A stretch of DNA of 64,000 nucleotides from Clostridia bacterium (GTDB lineage: Bacteria > Bacillota > Clostridia > Christensenellales > Borkfalkiaceae). Within the stretch, counting starts at the first letter, position 1. The number at the start of each line of letters is the position of its first letter. The position numbers and the translations under genes were made by a program. Under the pieces are notes generated by a model. It was not told the DNA's origin. It saw only the letters and a list, made by a program, of their open reading frames with translations, and did no database searches. This document shows positions 17,072 to 24,647 of this stretch, one piece after another. Where the stretch lies: positions 62,001-126,000 of the forward strand of contig JAFTWU010000009.1 of NCBI GenBank assembly GCA_017465145.1, read 5' to 3'.

Positions 17072-18394
17072 ATGGCATTATTTTCCGGTCTTTCCGAAAA
17101 ACTTAATCATATTTTCAGTAAAATGACCAAGCGCGGTAAACTCACCGAACTTGAGATTAAGACTGCCATGCGTGAAGTTCGTATTGCCCTTTTAGAAGCA
17201 GACGTTAACATAATGGTCGTTAAGCAATTCGTTAACAGGGTTAGCGAACGCGCAGTAGGGCAAGAAATATTAAAAAGTTTATCCCCCACACAGCAGGTTA
17301 TAAAAATCGTTAACGAAGAATTAACCGCGCTTATGGGTTCAACCAACTCTAAACTTAACGTTGCGTCTAATCCACCAACGGTGATAATGATGGCGGGTTT
17401 GCAAGGTGCAGGTAAAACTACCCTTGTTGGTAAACTTGGTATGCACCTTAAAAAGCAGGGCAAAAACCCCCTTTTAGTTGCTTGCGACGTATATCGTCCC
17501 GCGGCTATCAATCAGTTAAAGGTGGTTGGTGAAAAGTGCGATTGTCCCGTATTTGAAAAAGGACAAGGCAACCCCGTTAAAATTGCAAAAGAAGGTGTAG
17601 CATACGCCAAATCTTTCGGTTTTGACACCGTTATTATAGACACGGCAGGTCGTCTTCAAATTGATGAAGACTTGATGCAAGAACTTGACGATATTAAGGC
17701 AGAAGTTAACCCTGCGGAAATTTTGCTTGTAGTTGACTCTATGACCGGTCAAGTTGCAGTTGAAGTTGCCGACACCTTTAATAAGCGTTTAGAAGTAACG
17801 GGTTTAGTGTTAACTAAACTAGACGGCGACACTCGTGGCGGTGCAACGCTATCAATTAAAGCGGTAACGGGCAAGCCCATAAAGTTCTGTTCGGTTGGTG
17901 AAAAACTTGGCGATTTACAGCCTTTCTATCCAGACCGTATGGCAAGCCGAATTTTAGGTATGGGGGACGTTTTAACCCTTATAGAACGTGCTCAAGAAGC
18001 CGTTACTGAAGAAGAAGCCAAAAAAATGGCTGTAAAATTTAAAGAAAATTCTTTTACGCTAGACGACCTTTTAAGTCAATTTGAAACGATGAAAAAGATG
18101 GGTGGCTTAAAAGATATGATGGCTATGATGCCCGGTATGGCGGGTATGGGCGGTAAAATGAACATAAACACCGCCGACATAGATGAAAGCAAATTTGTTT
18201 CAATGCGTGCGGTTATTCAATCAATGACCAAGCGTGAACGTGAAAACCCAAACATAATAAACTCTTCGCGCAAGCAACGTATCGCAAAGGGTAGTGGAAC
18301 TTCCGTTCAAGAAGTCAACAGGGTATTAAAGCAATTTGAACAAACAAAACTTTTAATGAAACGTATGAAAAACAATAAAATGTTTAAATTTTAA
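17072..18394 (+). CDS. ffh: signal recognition particle protein Ffh (SRP54)
   Basis: Ffh binds signal peptides and SRP RNA and delivers ribosomes to FtsY. The 440-residue product has an N domain, a G domain with GLQGAGKTT near residue 109, DTAGR near 188 and TKLDGDTRGG near 247, and a Met-rich M domain from about 300 (for example MMAMMPGMAGMGG) with the RNA-binding helix segment SSRKQRIAKGSG. Length and motifs match the family. It is co-transcribed with ylxM and followed 25 bp later by rpsP. The SRP RNA gene is not in this window. Confidence 0.96.
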   Translation: MALFSGLSEKLNHIFSKMTKRGKLTELEIKTAMREVRIALLEADVNIMVVKQFVNRVSERAVGQEILKSLSPTQQVIKIVNEELTALMGSTNSKLNVASNPPTVIMMAGLQGAGKTTLVGKLGMHLKKQGKNPLLVACDVYRPAAINQLKVVGEKCDCPVFEKGQGNPVKIAKEGVAYAKSFGFDTVIIDTAGRLQIDEDLMQELDDIKAEVNPAEILLVVDSMTGQVAVEVADTFNKRLEVTGLVLTKLDGDTRGGATLSIKAVTGKPIKFCSVGEKLGDLQPFYPDRMASRILGMGDVLTLIERAQEAVTEEEAKKMAVKFKENSFTLDDLLSQFETMKKMGGLKDMMAMMPGMAGMGGKMNINTADIDESKFVSMRAVIQSMTKRERENPNIINSSRKQRIAKGSGTSVQEVNRVLKQFEQTKLLMKRMKNNKMFKF

Positions 18395-18419
18395 CATATA
18401 GAAAAAAGGAGAAACTAAA

Positions 18420-18713
18420 ATGGCAGTAAAAATGAGATTAACCAGAATGGGCGATAAGAAGTCTCCCTTCTACCGTATCGTTGTTGTAGACAGCAGAGTT
18501 GCACGTGACGGCGCTTATATTGATAAGGTTGGCCACTACAATCCTATCGCACAACCCGCTGAAATCGTTATCGACGAAGCAAAGGCTAAAGACTGGCTTG
18601 CAAAGGGCGTTCAACCCACCGAAACGGTTAAGAACCTTCTTGTAAACGCTGGTATTATGCCCAAGCCCACCAAACTTTCTGCACCCAAAACTAAAGTTCG
18701 CAAATCTAAATAG
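18420..18713 (+). CDS. rpsP: 30S ribosomal protein bS16
   Basis: bS16 helps assemble the body of the small ribosomal subunit. The 97-residue product starts with the classic [26 protein letters not shown] pattern (split here: [11 protein letters not shown], then KSPFYRIVV) and ends in a basic tail. An AAAGGAGA site precedes the ATG. It lies between ffh and khpA, the conserved Firmicutes order. Confidence 0.96.
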   Translation: MAVKMRLTRMGDKKSPFYRIVVVDSRVARDGAYIDKVGHYNPIAQPAEIVIDEAKAKDWLAKGVQPTETVKNLLVNAGIMPKPTKLSAPKTKVRKSK

Positions 18714-18724
18714 TAAGGTGAAGT

Positions 18725-18964
18725 ATGTTAGAACTCATTAAGTTTGTTGTCGGCAGTTTCGCGGAAAACCCCGATGCTGTTAATTACGACGTAACCGACG
18801 ATGGAAAGAACGTTTCCGTTATCGTTACGCTCTCTCCCGACGACATGGGTAAGGTTATCGGCAGACAAGGTAAAATCGCAAAGGCTTTGCGCACCCTTGT
18901 TCGCGCGGGTTCCGTTAAGGAAAACAAAAAGTATAATATCGAAATTAAAGAACGCGGGGAATAA
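18725..18964 (+). CDS. khpA: KH-domain RNA-binding protein KhpA
   Basis: The 79-residue protein is a single KH domain with the GxxG loop in VIGRQGKIAKALR near residues 42-54. KhpA (YlqC) forms an RNA-binding heterodimer with KhpB that affects cell division and envelope growth in Gram-positive bacteria. AAGGTGA lies five bases before the ATG. The gene ends inside the left arm of an intrinsic terminator, which closes the ylxM-ffh-rpsP-khpA operon. Confidence 0.94.
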   Translation: MLELIKFVVGSFAENPDAVNYDVTDDGKNVSVIVTLSPDDMGKVIGRQGKIAKALRTLVRAGSVKENKKYNIEIKERGE

Positions 18965-18978
18965 ATCCCCCGTTTTTT
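18953..18978 (+). terminator. intrinsic terminator overlapping the khpA stop
   Basis: A short GC-rich stem (CGGGG/CCCCG) spans the khpA stop codon and is followed by six Ts. Confidence 0.7.
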
Positions 18979-18995
18979 GCCTGTAACGTTTAATT

Positions 18996-19019
18996 TTTTA
19001 GCGCCATGAGGCGCTAAAA
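18996..19019. repeat. perfect 10-bp inverted repeat in the khpA-rimM gap
   Basis: TTTTAGCGCC and GGCGCTAAAA are separated by ATGA. There is no T-run on the plus strand. A 12-bp palindrome TTAACGCGTTAA follows at 19021-19032, and further potential stems continue to about 19100. The function is unknown. Confidence 0.5.
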
Positions 19020-19126
19020 GTTAACGCGTTAAGGAAATGGCGTGCTTTCGTGCTTTATATTATGACTTAAAAGTTATAAAGACGGCACACCGAAATTAAA
19101 GAAAAATTAAAGGTGCAAAAAACCGC

Positions 19127-19163
19127 AATCCGCATTTTTAAGTCGGGTAGAGCGGATTTTTTT
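19127..19163 (+). terminator. terminator-like hairpin 16 bp before rimM
   Basis: AATCCGC pairs with GCGGATT across an 18-base loop and is followed by a seven-T run. No promoter fits between the T-run and the rimM ATG, so it may be an attenuator. Confidence 0.6.
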
Positions 19164-19178
19164 GCTATTTAAAAAGTT

Positions 19179-19688
19179 ATGGATTCTTTACTTCAAATCG
19201 GCATAATCGTTAAGCCCCAAGGGATAAAAGGGGAACTTAAGGTAAAACCCTTAACCGATGACGTAAGCCGTTTTACAACCCTAAAAAGCGTTTTAATAGA
19301 CGGTAAATCTTACCGTGTTCTTTCCGCGCGCACCGGTCCTGACGTGGCGTTTATTTCGCTATTTGGCGTTAACGACAGAAACGTTGCCGAAACTTTGCGC
19401 GGTAAGGGGTTATTCGTTGAAAGAAAAGACGCCGTAAAAATTCCTAAAGACAGATATTTTATCGTGGATATTATCGGTTGCACCCTTAAAACCGACGATG
19501 GCGAAACGATTGGTAAAATTACCGACGTAACTCAAGCCAGAACGGATATTTTAACGGTGGACTGTGGCGATAGGGGAATTATGCGCTTTCCTTTCTTAAA
19601 AGACCTTAACGCCGTGGTTGATTTAAAGGAAAAGACTATGGTTGTTTCCGCCAAAAGATTAAAAGAGGTGGCGTGTTATGAGAATTGA
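19179..19688 (+). CDS. rimM: 16S rRNA processing protein RimM
   Basis: RimM is an assembly factor for the 30S head. It binds ribosomal protein uS19. The 169-residue product has an N-terminal RimM barrel (IGIIVKPQGIKGELKVKPL, residues 6-24) and a C-terminal PRC-barrel (about residues 95-165). No clear ribosome-binding site precedes ATG 19179, and a terminator-like hairpin lies just upstream. The gene overlaps trmD by 11 bp, so these two are translationally coupled. It heads the rimM-trmD-ylqF-rnhB-yraN group. Confidence 0.93.
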   Translation: MDSLLQIGIIVKPQGIKGELKVKPLTDDVSRFTTLKSVLIDGKSYRVLSARTGPDVAFISLFGVNDRNVAETLRGKGLFVERKDAVKIPKDRYFIVDIIGCTLKTDDGETIGKITDVTQARTDILTVDCGDRGIMRFPFLKDLNAVVDLKEKTMVVSAKRLKEVACYEN

Positions 19689-20400
19689 TATTTTAACGCT
19701 ATTCCCAGAAATGTTCACTCCGCTTAAAACTAGCATAATCGGTAGGGCGGTAAACAGCGGTAAACTTGAAATTAACGTGCACGATATTCGTGATTACACT
19801 TTAGATAAACATAAAAAATGCGACGACGCGCCTTTTGGTGGCGGTGCGGGTATGGTTATGATGCCTCAGCCTATTGCCGACGCCGTAAAAGCCGTTGACC
19901 CCGAAAGACAGGCAAGACGCATCTTTATGTCTCCACGCGGAAGAGTTTTTTCGCAAGACATTGTTTTAGAATACGCTAAATGCGACCGCTTGCTTATTTT
20001 ATGCGGTCATTACGAAGGGGTTGACCAGCGCGTTTTAGACCTTTATTTTGATGAAGAACTATCTATAGGCGACTACGTTCTAACGGGTGGCGAAATACCC
20101 GCTATGGCGGTGGTAGACGCCGTTTCTCGCTACGTAGACGGGGTTATTAAAAGCGATTCACTATCCCAAGAAAGTTTTTCTGCGGGGCTGCTTGAATATC
20201 CGCAATACACCCGCCCACAAGAATTTATGGGCGAAAAGGTGCCCGAAGTTTTAACGAGCGGTAACCACGGCGAAGTGGATAAATGGCGCTTGCAAAAATC
20301 TTTGGAAATTACCAAGGCAAACCGCCCCGACTTATACGCTAAATTGCCCGAAGAATTGACTTCTCCAAAGCCTAAAAAGAGCAAAAGGGGGAATAAGTAA
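19678..20400 (+). CDS. trmD: tRNA (guanine-N1)-methyltransferase TrmD
   Basis: TrmD makes m1G37 in tRNAs, which prevents +1 frameshifting. The 240-residue product is a SPOUT knotted methyltransferase: N-terminal RIDILTLFPEMF, the cofactor-binding knot motif LTGGEIPAMAVVDAVSR near residues 132-148, and the tail GNHGEVDKWR that contacts tRNA. It overlaps rimM by 11 bp, and its stop overlaps the ylqF start by one base. Confidence 0.96.
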   Translation: MRIDILTLFPEMFTPLKTSIIGRAVNSGKLEINVHDIRDYTLDKHKKCDDAPFGGGAGMVMMPQPIADAVKAVDPERQARRIFMSPRGRVFSQDIVLEYAKCDRLLILCGHYEGVDQRVLDLYFDEELSIGDYVLTGGEIPAMAVVDAVSRYVDGVIKSDSLSQESFSAGLLEYPQYTRPQEFMGEKVPEVLTSGNHGEVDKWRLQKSLEITKANRPDLYAKLPEELTSPKPKKSKRGNK

Positions 20401-21233
20401 TGCAACATTTACAATGGTTCCCAGGGCACATGACGGCTGCAATGCGCATGATGGAAGATAACCTTAAAGCCGTTGACGGCGTTATCGTTATTTTAGATGC
20501 GCGCGCACCTAGGGCGTCGCTTAATAGTAAACTAGATAAACTTTTTGCAAACAAAAAGGTCTTATACGTTATAAATAAATGCGACCTTATTGAAAAGGAA
20601 GATGCTATTCGCACGGTAAAAGAATTTAAGGCGGAAGGCAGAGAAGCCGTTTCAATATCCGCAATGGATAAAAAGGCGATAAATCTTTTATACGACCGCA
20701 TTTTTTCACTATTAAAAGAAAAACTTGAAAGAAATAAATTAAAAGGGGTGTTTAAGCCCGTAAGAATTATGGTAGCGGGCATTCCCAACACGGGTAAGTC
20801 CACCATTATTAACGCCCTTTGCGGTGGCAAAAAGGCGATAACCGGCAACAAAGCGGGCGTTACAAGGGGTAAACAATGGGTAAGGCTTAGGGAACTTGAA
20901 CTTTTAGATACCCCGGGAACTATGCCCCCCTATTTTGAAAACCAAACGCTTGCAAAACACCTAGCGTATATCGGCAGTATGAACGACGCTAATATAGATT
21001 TTGCCGACCTAGCGCTAGAATTAATTAAGGAACTTGCCGAGAAATACCCTAAACTTTTAACGGCTAAATACGGTATAGAAGACTTTAACGCTACGGGGCT
21101 TGAAATGTTTAACGCCGTGTGTGTGCGCCGTGGCTTTTTAATGCGCGGTGGCGAATACGATTACGACCGTTGTGCATCGGCACTAATAGATGATTTTAGA
21201 AAGGGTAGAATAGGTAAAATAATTCTAGATTAA
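20400..21233 (+). CDS. ylqF: ribosome biogenesis GTPase RbgA (YlqF)
   Basis: RbgA is a circularly permuted GTPase needed for late 50S assembly. The motif order shows the permutation: G4 (NKCD) near residue 60, G1 (GIPNTGKST) near 127 and G3 (DTPG) near 170. The N-terminal HLQWFPGHM is the family signature. The 277-residue length is normal. The ATG shares a base with the trmD stop (TAATG). The C-terminal ANTAR-like helical region follows the GTPase domain. Confidence 0.95.
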   Translation: MQHLQWFPGHMTAAMRMMEDNLKAVDGVIVILDARAPRASLNSKLDKLFANKKVLYVINKCDLIEKEDAIRTVKEFKAEGREAVSISAMDKKAINLLYDRIFSLLKEKLERNKLKGVFKPVRIMVAGIPNTGKSTIINALCGGKKAITGNKAGVTRGKQWVRLRELELLDTPGTMPPYFENQTLAKHLAYIGSMNDANIDFADLALELIKELAEKYPKLLTAKYGIEDFNATGLEMFNAVCVRRGFLMRGGEYDYDRCASALIDDFRKGRIGKIILD

Positions 21234-21351
21234 TATTTCGATAACCCCCTTTTATTGATACAAGGTGGGGGTATAGGTGCTTAAAAGGGCTTTATATGGG
21301 CATATGACCACCTAAGGCGATTTAGGTAAACTTATTTACAAGGCTTTTACA

Positions 21352-21960
21352 ATGGATAAATTAGAATATGAATTAAAACATATTAATAACGGTGCGCGCT
21401 TTGTTGCGGGCGTTGACGAAGTTGGCAGAGGGCCACTTGCCGGCCCCGTGGTGTGCTGTGCGGTTATTATGCCCTTAGACGACCTTATAGAAGGGGTTAC
21501 CGACAGTAAAAAACTTTCTGAAAAAAAGAGAGAACAACTTGCCGTTTTAATAAAGGAAAAGGCGATTGCTTATTCTATTAAGGAAATAAGCCAAAGCGAA
21601 ATTGACGAACTAAATATATTAAACGCCGTTAAAAAATGTATGACTGAGGCGGTGCTAGGGCTATCCGTTACGCCTGATATAACTCTTGTTGACGGGGTGG
21701 ATACCAACCTATCCATAAACGCTGAATACGTTATTAAAGGCGACCTTAAAAGTTATACGATAGGTTGCGCGTCAATTTTAGCCAAAGTTTATCGTGATAA
21801 TCTTATGGTGGAATGGGCAAAAACTTACCCCGAATATTCTTTTGAAAAGCACAAAGGATACGGCACGAAAGTTCACATTGATAAAATTAAGGAGATTGGA
21901 CCTTGCAGTTTGCACAGAAAAACTTTTATAAAAAATTTCTGGGACGGGCAGGCGAAGTAA
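21352..21960 (+). CDS. rnhB: ribonuclease HII
   Basis: RNase HII removes ribonucleotides and RNA from RNA-DNA hybrids. The 202-residue product has the catalytic Asp-Glu pair in AGVDEVGRGPLAGPVV (D22, E23), a further Asp in LVDGVD near residue 114, and the C-terminal motif YSFEKHKGYGTKVH. It lies 118 bp after ylqF, and its last 58 bp overlap yraN. The ribosome-binding site is weak (AAGG). Confidence 0.94.
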   Translation: MDKLEYELKHINNGARFVAGVDEVGRGPLAGPVVCCAVIMPLDDLIEGVTDSKKLSEKKREQLAVLIKEKAIAYSIKEISQSEIDELNILNAVKKCMTEAVLGLSVTPDITLVDGVDTNLSINAEYVIKGDLKSYTIGCASILAKVYRDNLMVEWAKTYPEYSFEKHKGYGTKVHIDKIKEIGPCSLHRKTFIKNFWDGQAK

Positions 21961-22268
21961 AAGCCGCGGAGTTTTTAAGAAAGAAAGGCTATAAAATTTT
22001 AGATAAGAATTATAAAACGCATATCGGTGAAATTGATATTATCGCAAAAGACGGCGAAACTATCGTTTTTACCGAAGTTAAAACGCGTATGGACGATGCT
22101 TTTGGTGCGCCAAGTGAAGCGGTTAACCAAAAAAAGCGTGAAAAATATTATAAAGTGGCAAGCGAGTATCTAGTTCGAAAGTCTCTTACGGACGCTATTT
22201 GTCGCTTTGACGTTATAGAAATAGAAAACGGGCAAATAAATCACATAATTGAAGCATTTTCTCGCTAA
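21903..22268 (+). CDS. yraN: YraN/UPF0102 family nuclease-fold protein
   Basis: The 121-residue product has the restriction-endonuclease-like core of the UPF0102 family: GEIDIIAKDGETIVFTEVKTR (residues about 40-60), including the E, D and ExK metal-site residues. Its cellular role is not settled. The start is TTG 21903 inside rnhB, with AAGGAG eight bases upstream, giving a 58-bp overlap. The rnhB-yraN pairing is common in bacteria, often beside comM and dprA as here. Confidence 0.87.
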   Translation: MQFAQKNFYKKFLGRAGEVKAAEFLRKKGYKILDKNYKTHIGEIDIIAKDGETIVFTEVKTRMDDAFGAPSEAVNQKKREKYYKVASEYLVRKSLTDAICRFDVIEIENGQINHIIEAFSR

Positions 22269-22285
22269 ATAGTAGTGAAATTTGC

Positions 22286-22314
22286 TTGCCAAGTATAAAA
22301 AAATATGTTAATAT
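22286..22314 (+). promoter_or_regulatory. sigma-A promoter for rplS
   Basis: TTGCCA at 22286, a 17-bp spacer and TAATAT at 22309, with an extended -10 TG at 22306-22307. It lies just after the yraN stop. Confidence 0.8.
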
Positions 22315-22327
22315 ATATTGGCTTCGG

Positions 22328-22365
22328 ACGTTCCGCTTACGTTAAAATTTATTGGTAATGAACGT
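22328..22365 (+). ncRNA. candidate L19 autoregulatory leader
   Basis: In the roughly 70-nt rplS leader, ACGTTC (22328-22333) pairs with GAACGT (22360-22365) and TTAC (22337-22340) with GTAA (22355-22358). This makes a two-step hairpin with an internal loop just before the ribosome-binding site. Firmicutes rplS often has an L19 leader RNA in this place. The match to that known family is from memory and needs a covariance search. Confidence 0.4.
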
Positions 22366-22389
22366 TTAGTAAATTGGAGGTTAAGCAAA

Positions 22390-22737
22390 ATGAGCAGCAT
22401 TATCGACGCTATCAATCAGGAAAATTTGAAAAGTTCTATCCCCGAATTCGCAGTTGGCGATACCGTTAAAGTAATGGTAAAAGTTATTGAAGGTGATAGA
22501 GAAAGATTACAAGCTTTTGAAGGCATTTGTATCGCTAAAAGAAACGGTGGTATCAGCGAAACCTTTACCGTAAGACGTATGTCTTTTGGTGTAGGCGTTG
22601 AAAAAACTTTCCCCATCCACTCACCCAAGATTGCAGATATCCAAGTTGTAAGAAAGGGTAAAGTTCGCCGTGCTAAACTTTATTATCTCCGTGCAAGAAC
22701 GGGTAAAGCAGCTAAAGTTAAAGAAGCAGCTAGATAA
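22390..22737 (+). CDS. rplS: 50S ribosomal protein bL19
   Basis: bL19 sits at the 30S-50S interface. The 115-residue product carries the family core [19 protein letters not shown] (residues about 17-35), [13 protein letters not shown] and the basic end [17 protein letters not shown]. The frame is open upstream to 22318, but TTGGAGG at 22374-22380 and the family N-terminus support ATG 22390. It has its own promoter and terminator, and is separated from trmD by three genes, unlike the common trmD-rplS pair. Confidence 0.96.
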   Translation: MSSIIDAINQENLKSSIPEFAVGDTVKVMVKVIEGDRERLQAFEGICIAKRNGGISETFTVRRMSFGVGVEKTFPIHSPKIADIQVVRKGKVRRAKLYYLRARTGKAAKVKEAAR

Positions 22738-22775
22738 TAGGTTAATTCACAAAATTTTACAAACTGATTACGCTA

Positions 22776-22804
22776 AAAACTTACCAATTACGGTAAGTTT
22801 TTTT
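22776..22804 (+). terminator. intrinsic terminator after rplS
   Basis: The arms AAAACTTACC and GGTAAGTTTT form a perfect stem with a six-base loop; the T-run has seven Ts. Confidence 0.9.
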
Positions 22805-22839
22805 CGTTTTAAATTTTTACTTTGTACTTTAATGATTTA

Positions 22840-22882
22840 CGCGTGAATTTGCGCGTGAATTAGCGCGTAAAATTGCGCGGGC
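22840..22882. repeat. degenerate GCGCGTGAAT tandem motif
   Basis: Four imperfect units of about 11-13 bp, each containing GCG or GCGCG (GCGTGAATTT, GCGCGTGAAT, GCGCGTAAAAT, GCGCGGGCG). They lie about 65-105 bp before the comM promoter and stand out in AT-rich DNA. Confidence 0.45.
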
Positions 22883-22945
22883 GTGCTAGGTATTAAAATT
22901 ATAAAAATTAAACAAAAACCGCCATTTAAATTTACCCTAAAATTG

Positions 22946-22974
22946 TTTACAATTTATTAAGAGTATTATATAAT
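22946..22974 (+). promoter_or_regulatory. sigma-A promoter for comM-dprA-topA
   Basis: TTTACA at 22946, a 17-bp spacer and TATAAT at 22969. The leader to the comM ATG is about 105 nt. Confidence 0.8.
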
Positions 22975-23086
22975 GTTAGAATAAGGGGTATTGATTTTTT
23001 TAGATTTTAATTAAAAAACGGCGCTTATATATAGGCGCAACATTAACCCTTATAAAAAGCAAAAGATATAAACTTTAAGGTAAGGT

Positions 23087-24598
23087 ATGATAGCAAAAAT
23101 TTCAAGCTACGTTTTGCACGGCTTAAACGGAATTCCCATTGAAATAGAAGTGGACGTTAATAACGGTCTGCCCGCGTTTGATATCGTTGGGCTTGCCGAT
23201 ACCGCCGTAAAAGAAGCAAAGGAGAGGGTGCGCTCTGCTATAAAAAATAGTGGTAGGCAAATTCCCACCCGTAAAATTACCGCTAACCTTGCCCCAGCCG
23301 ACGTTAAAAAAGAAGGCAGTTTACTAGACCTTCCGCTTGCAATAGGCGTTTTGAAAGCGTGCGGTGGTCTAGTTGCCGATACCGACGGAATAATCTTTCT
23401 TGGCGAACTATCGCTTGACGGAAGTTTGCGCCGTATCAACGGCGTGTTGCCCATAATAATTTCCGCGGTAACCGCAGGATATACTAAGTTTATTATTCCA
23501 AAAGGCAACGCTAACGAAAGCAGTTACGTTGCGGGCGCAAAAATCTATCCTGCCGAAAGTTTAACAGAAGTTATAAATCATCTATCCGGCTTAAAGCCTA
23601 TTGAAGAGTTAAAAATACGCGACTACGTTGCAGGTGAAGGCAAAAACCTTTACGATACCGACCTTTCGCTTGTAAAAGGTCAAACAGTTGCAAAACGCGC
23701 GCTAGAAATTGCCGTTGCAGGCGGGCACAACCTATTGTTCGTTGGTGCACCGGGTACGGGTAAAACTATGCTTGCAAAATGCATACCTACCATAATGCCC
23801 GATATGACCAAAGAAGAAGCGCTTGAAACCACAAAAATTCACTCGGTTGCAGGCGTGCTTAAAGATGGCGACGGTATAGTATGTACCCGTCCTTTCCGCA
23901 GTCCGCACCACACGGCAACAACCGTTTCTTTAACGGGTGGCGGAAGTAACGTTCGCCCCGGTGAAATAAGCATGGCGCACAACGGCGTGCTATTTATGGA
24001 TGAAATGCCAGAATACAGCCGTTCTACACTAGAAGCACTTCGCCAACCTTTAGAGGACAACGTTATAACGGTGTCGCGCGCAAGTGGTAACGTAACTTAT
24101 CCCGCTAACTTTATTTTGTGCGGAAGTATGAACCCTTGTCCTTGTGGAAATTACGGTTCAGAAGATAAGGTTTGCACTTGCACCCCTAACCAAATTGCAA
24201 AATACAAGGCGCGCCTTTCAGGGCCGTTGCTTGATAGAATTGATATTCAGGTTCAAGTGGATAGCGTAAAATACGCCGAACTATCTTCTAACGAACAGGC
24301 GGAAAGTTCTTCAACCGTTCGTGAAAGGGTAAACAAAGCGCGCAAAATTCAAAAAGAACGCTTTAAGGACGACGGTATTTTGACTAACGGTAGTATGGGC
24401 GAAAAGCATATTAAAAAGTATTGCGCATTATCTAAAGAGTGTGAAAGCATTTTGCAAAGCGCATACGAAAGTTTGCACCTATCCCCGCGTGCGCGTAGCC
24501 GTATCATAAAGGTTGCCCGCACTATTGCGGATACTTGTGAAAGCGTTGATATCGCACCCGCACATATCTTAGAAGCGATAAGTTACCGCTCGTTATAA
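23087..24598 (+). CDS. comM: Mg-chelatase-like AAA ATPase ComM (YifB)
   Basis: ComM-type proteins are hexameric helicases that promote branch migration when single-stranded DNA integrates during transformation. The 503-residue product has an N-terminal chelatase-like fold (LPAFDIVGLADTAVKEAKER), Walker A GAPGTGKTM near residue 222 and Walker B GVLFMDEMPE near 300. A conserved Cys-rich loop (NPCPCGNYGSEDKVCTC) follows near 348. A C-terminal helical domain ends the protein. It is followed by dprA, a competence partner, so a DNA-processing operon is likely. Presence of these genes does not prove natural competence. Confidence 0.94.
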   Translation: MIAKISSYVLHGLNGIPIEIEVDVNNGLPAFDIVGLADTAVKEAKERVRSAIKNSGRQIPTRKITANLAPADVKKEGSLLDLPLAIGVLKACGGLVADTDGIIFLGELSLDGSLRRINGVLPIIISAVTAGYTKFIIPKGNANESSYVAGAKIYPAESLTEVINHLSGLKPIEELKIRDYVAGEGKNLYDTDLSLVKGQTVAKRALEIAVAGGHNLLFVGAPGTGKTMLAKCIPTIMPDMTKEEALETTKIHSVAGVLKDGDGIVCTRPFRSPHHTATTVSLTGGGSNVRPGEISMAHNGVLFMDEMPEYSRSTLEALRQPLEDNVITVSRASGNVTYPANFILCGSMNPCPCGNYGSEDKVCTCTPNQIAKYKARLSGPLLDRIDIQVQVDSVKYAELSSNEQAESSSTVRERVNKARKIQKERFKDDGILTNGSMGEKHIKKYCALSKECESILQSAYESLHLSPRARSRIIKVARTIADTCESVDIAPAHILEAISYRSL

Positions 24599-24647
24599 CC
24601 TAACGATAAAACTAAGGATAAAAAGTTAAAAACAGGAATTAACCTTT

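Larger units (their letters stand above)
22738..23086 (+). other. 349-bp intergenic region between rplS and comM
   Basis: It holds the rplS terminator, a stretch of degenerate GCGCGTGAAT-like repeats (22840-22882), the comM promoter (22946-22974) and a small leader hairpin GCGC-TTA/TAG-GCGC at 23021-23038. I see no ORF with a ribosome-binding site. Confidence 0.7.

Noticed and set aside
21234-21351. Hairpin ACCCCC/GGGGGT in the ylqF-rnhB gap as a terminator
   Set aside because: No T-run follows the stem on either strand.
22840-22882. CRISPR-like repeats before comM
   Set aside because: Units are short, contiguous and imperfect, with no spacers and no cas genes nearby.
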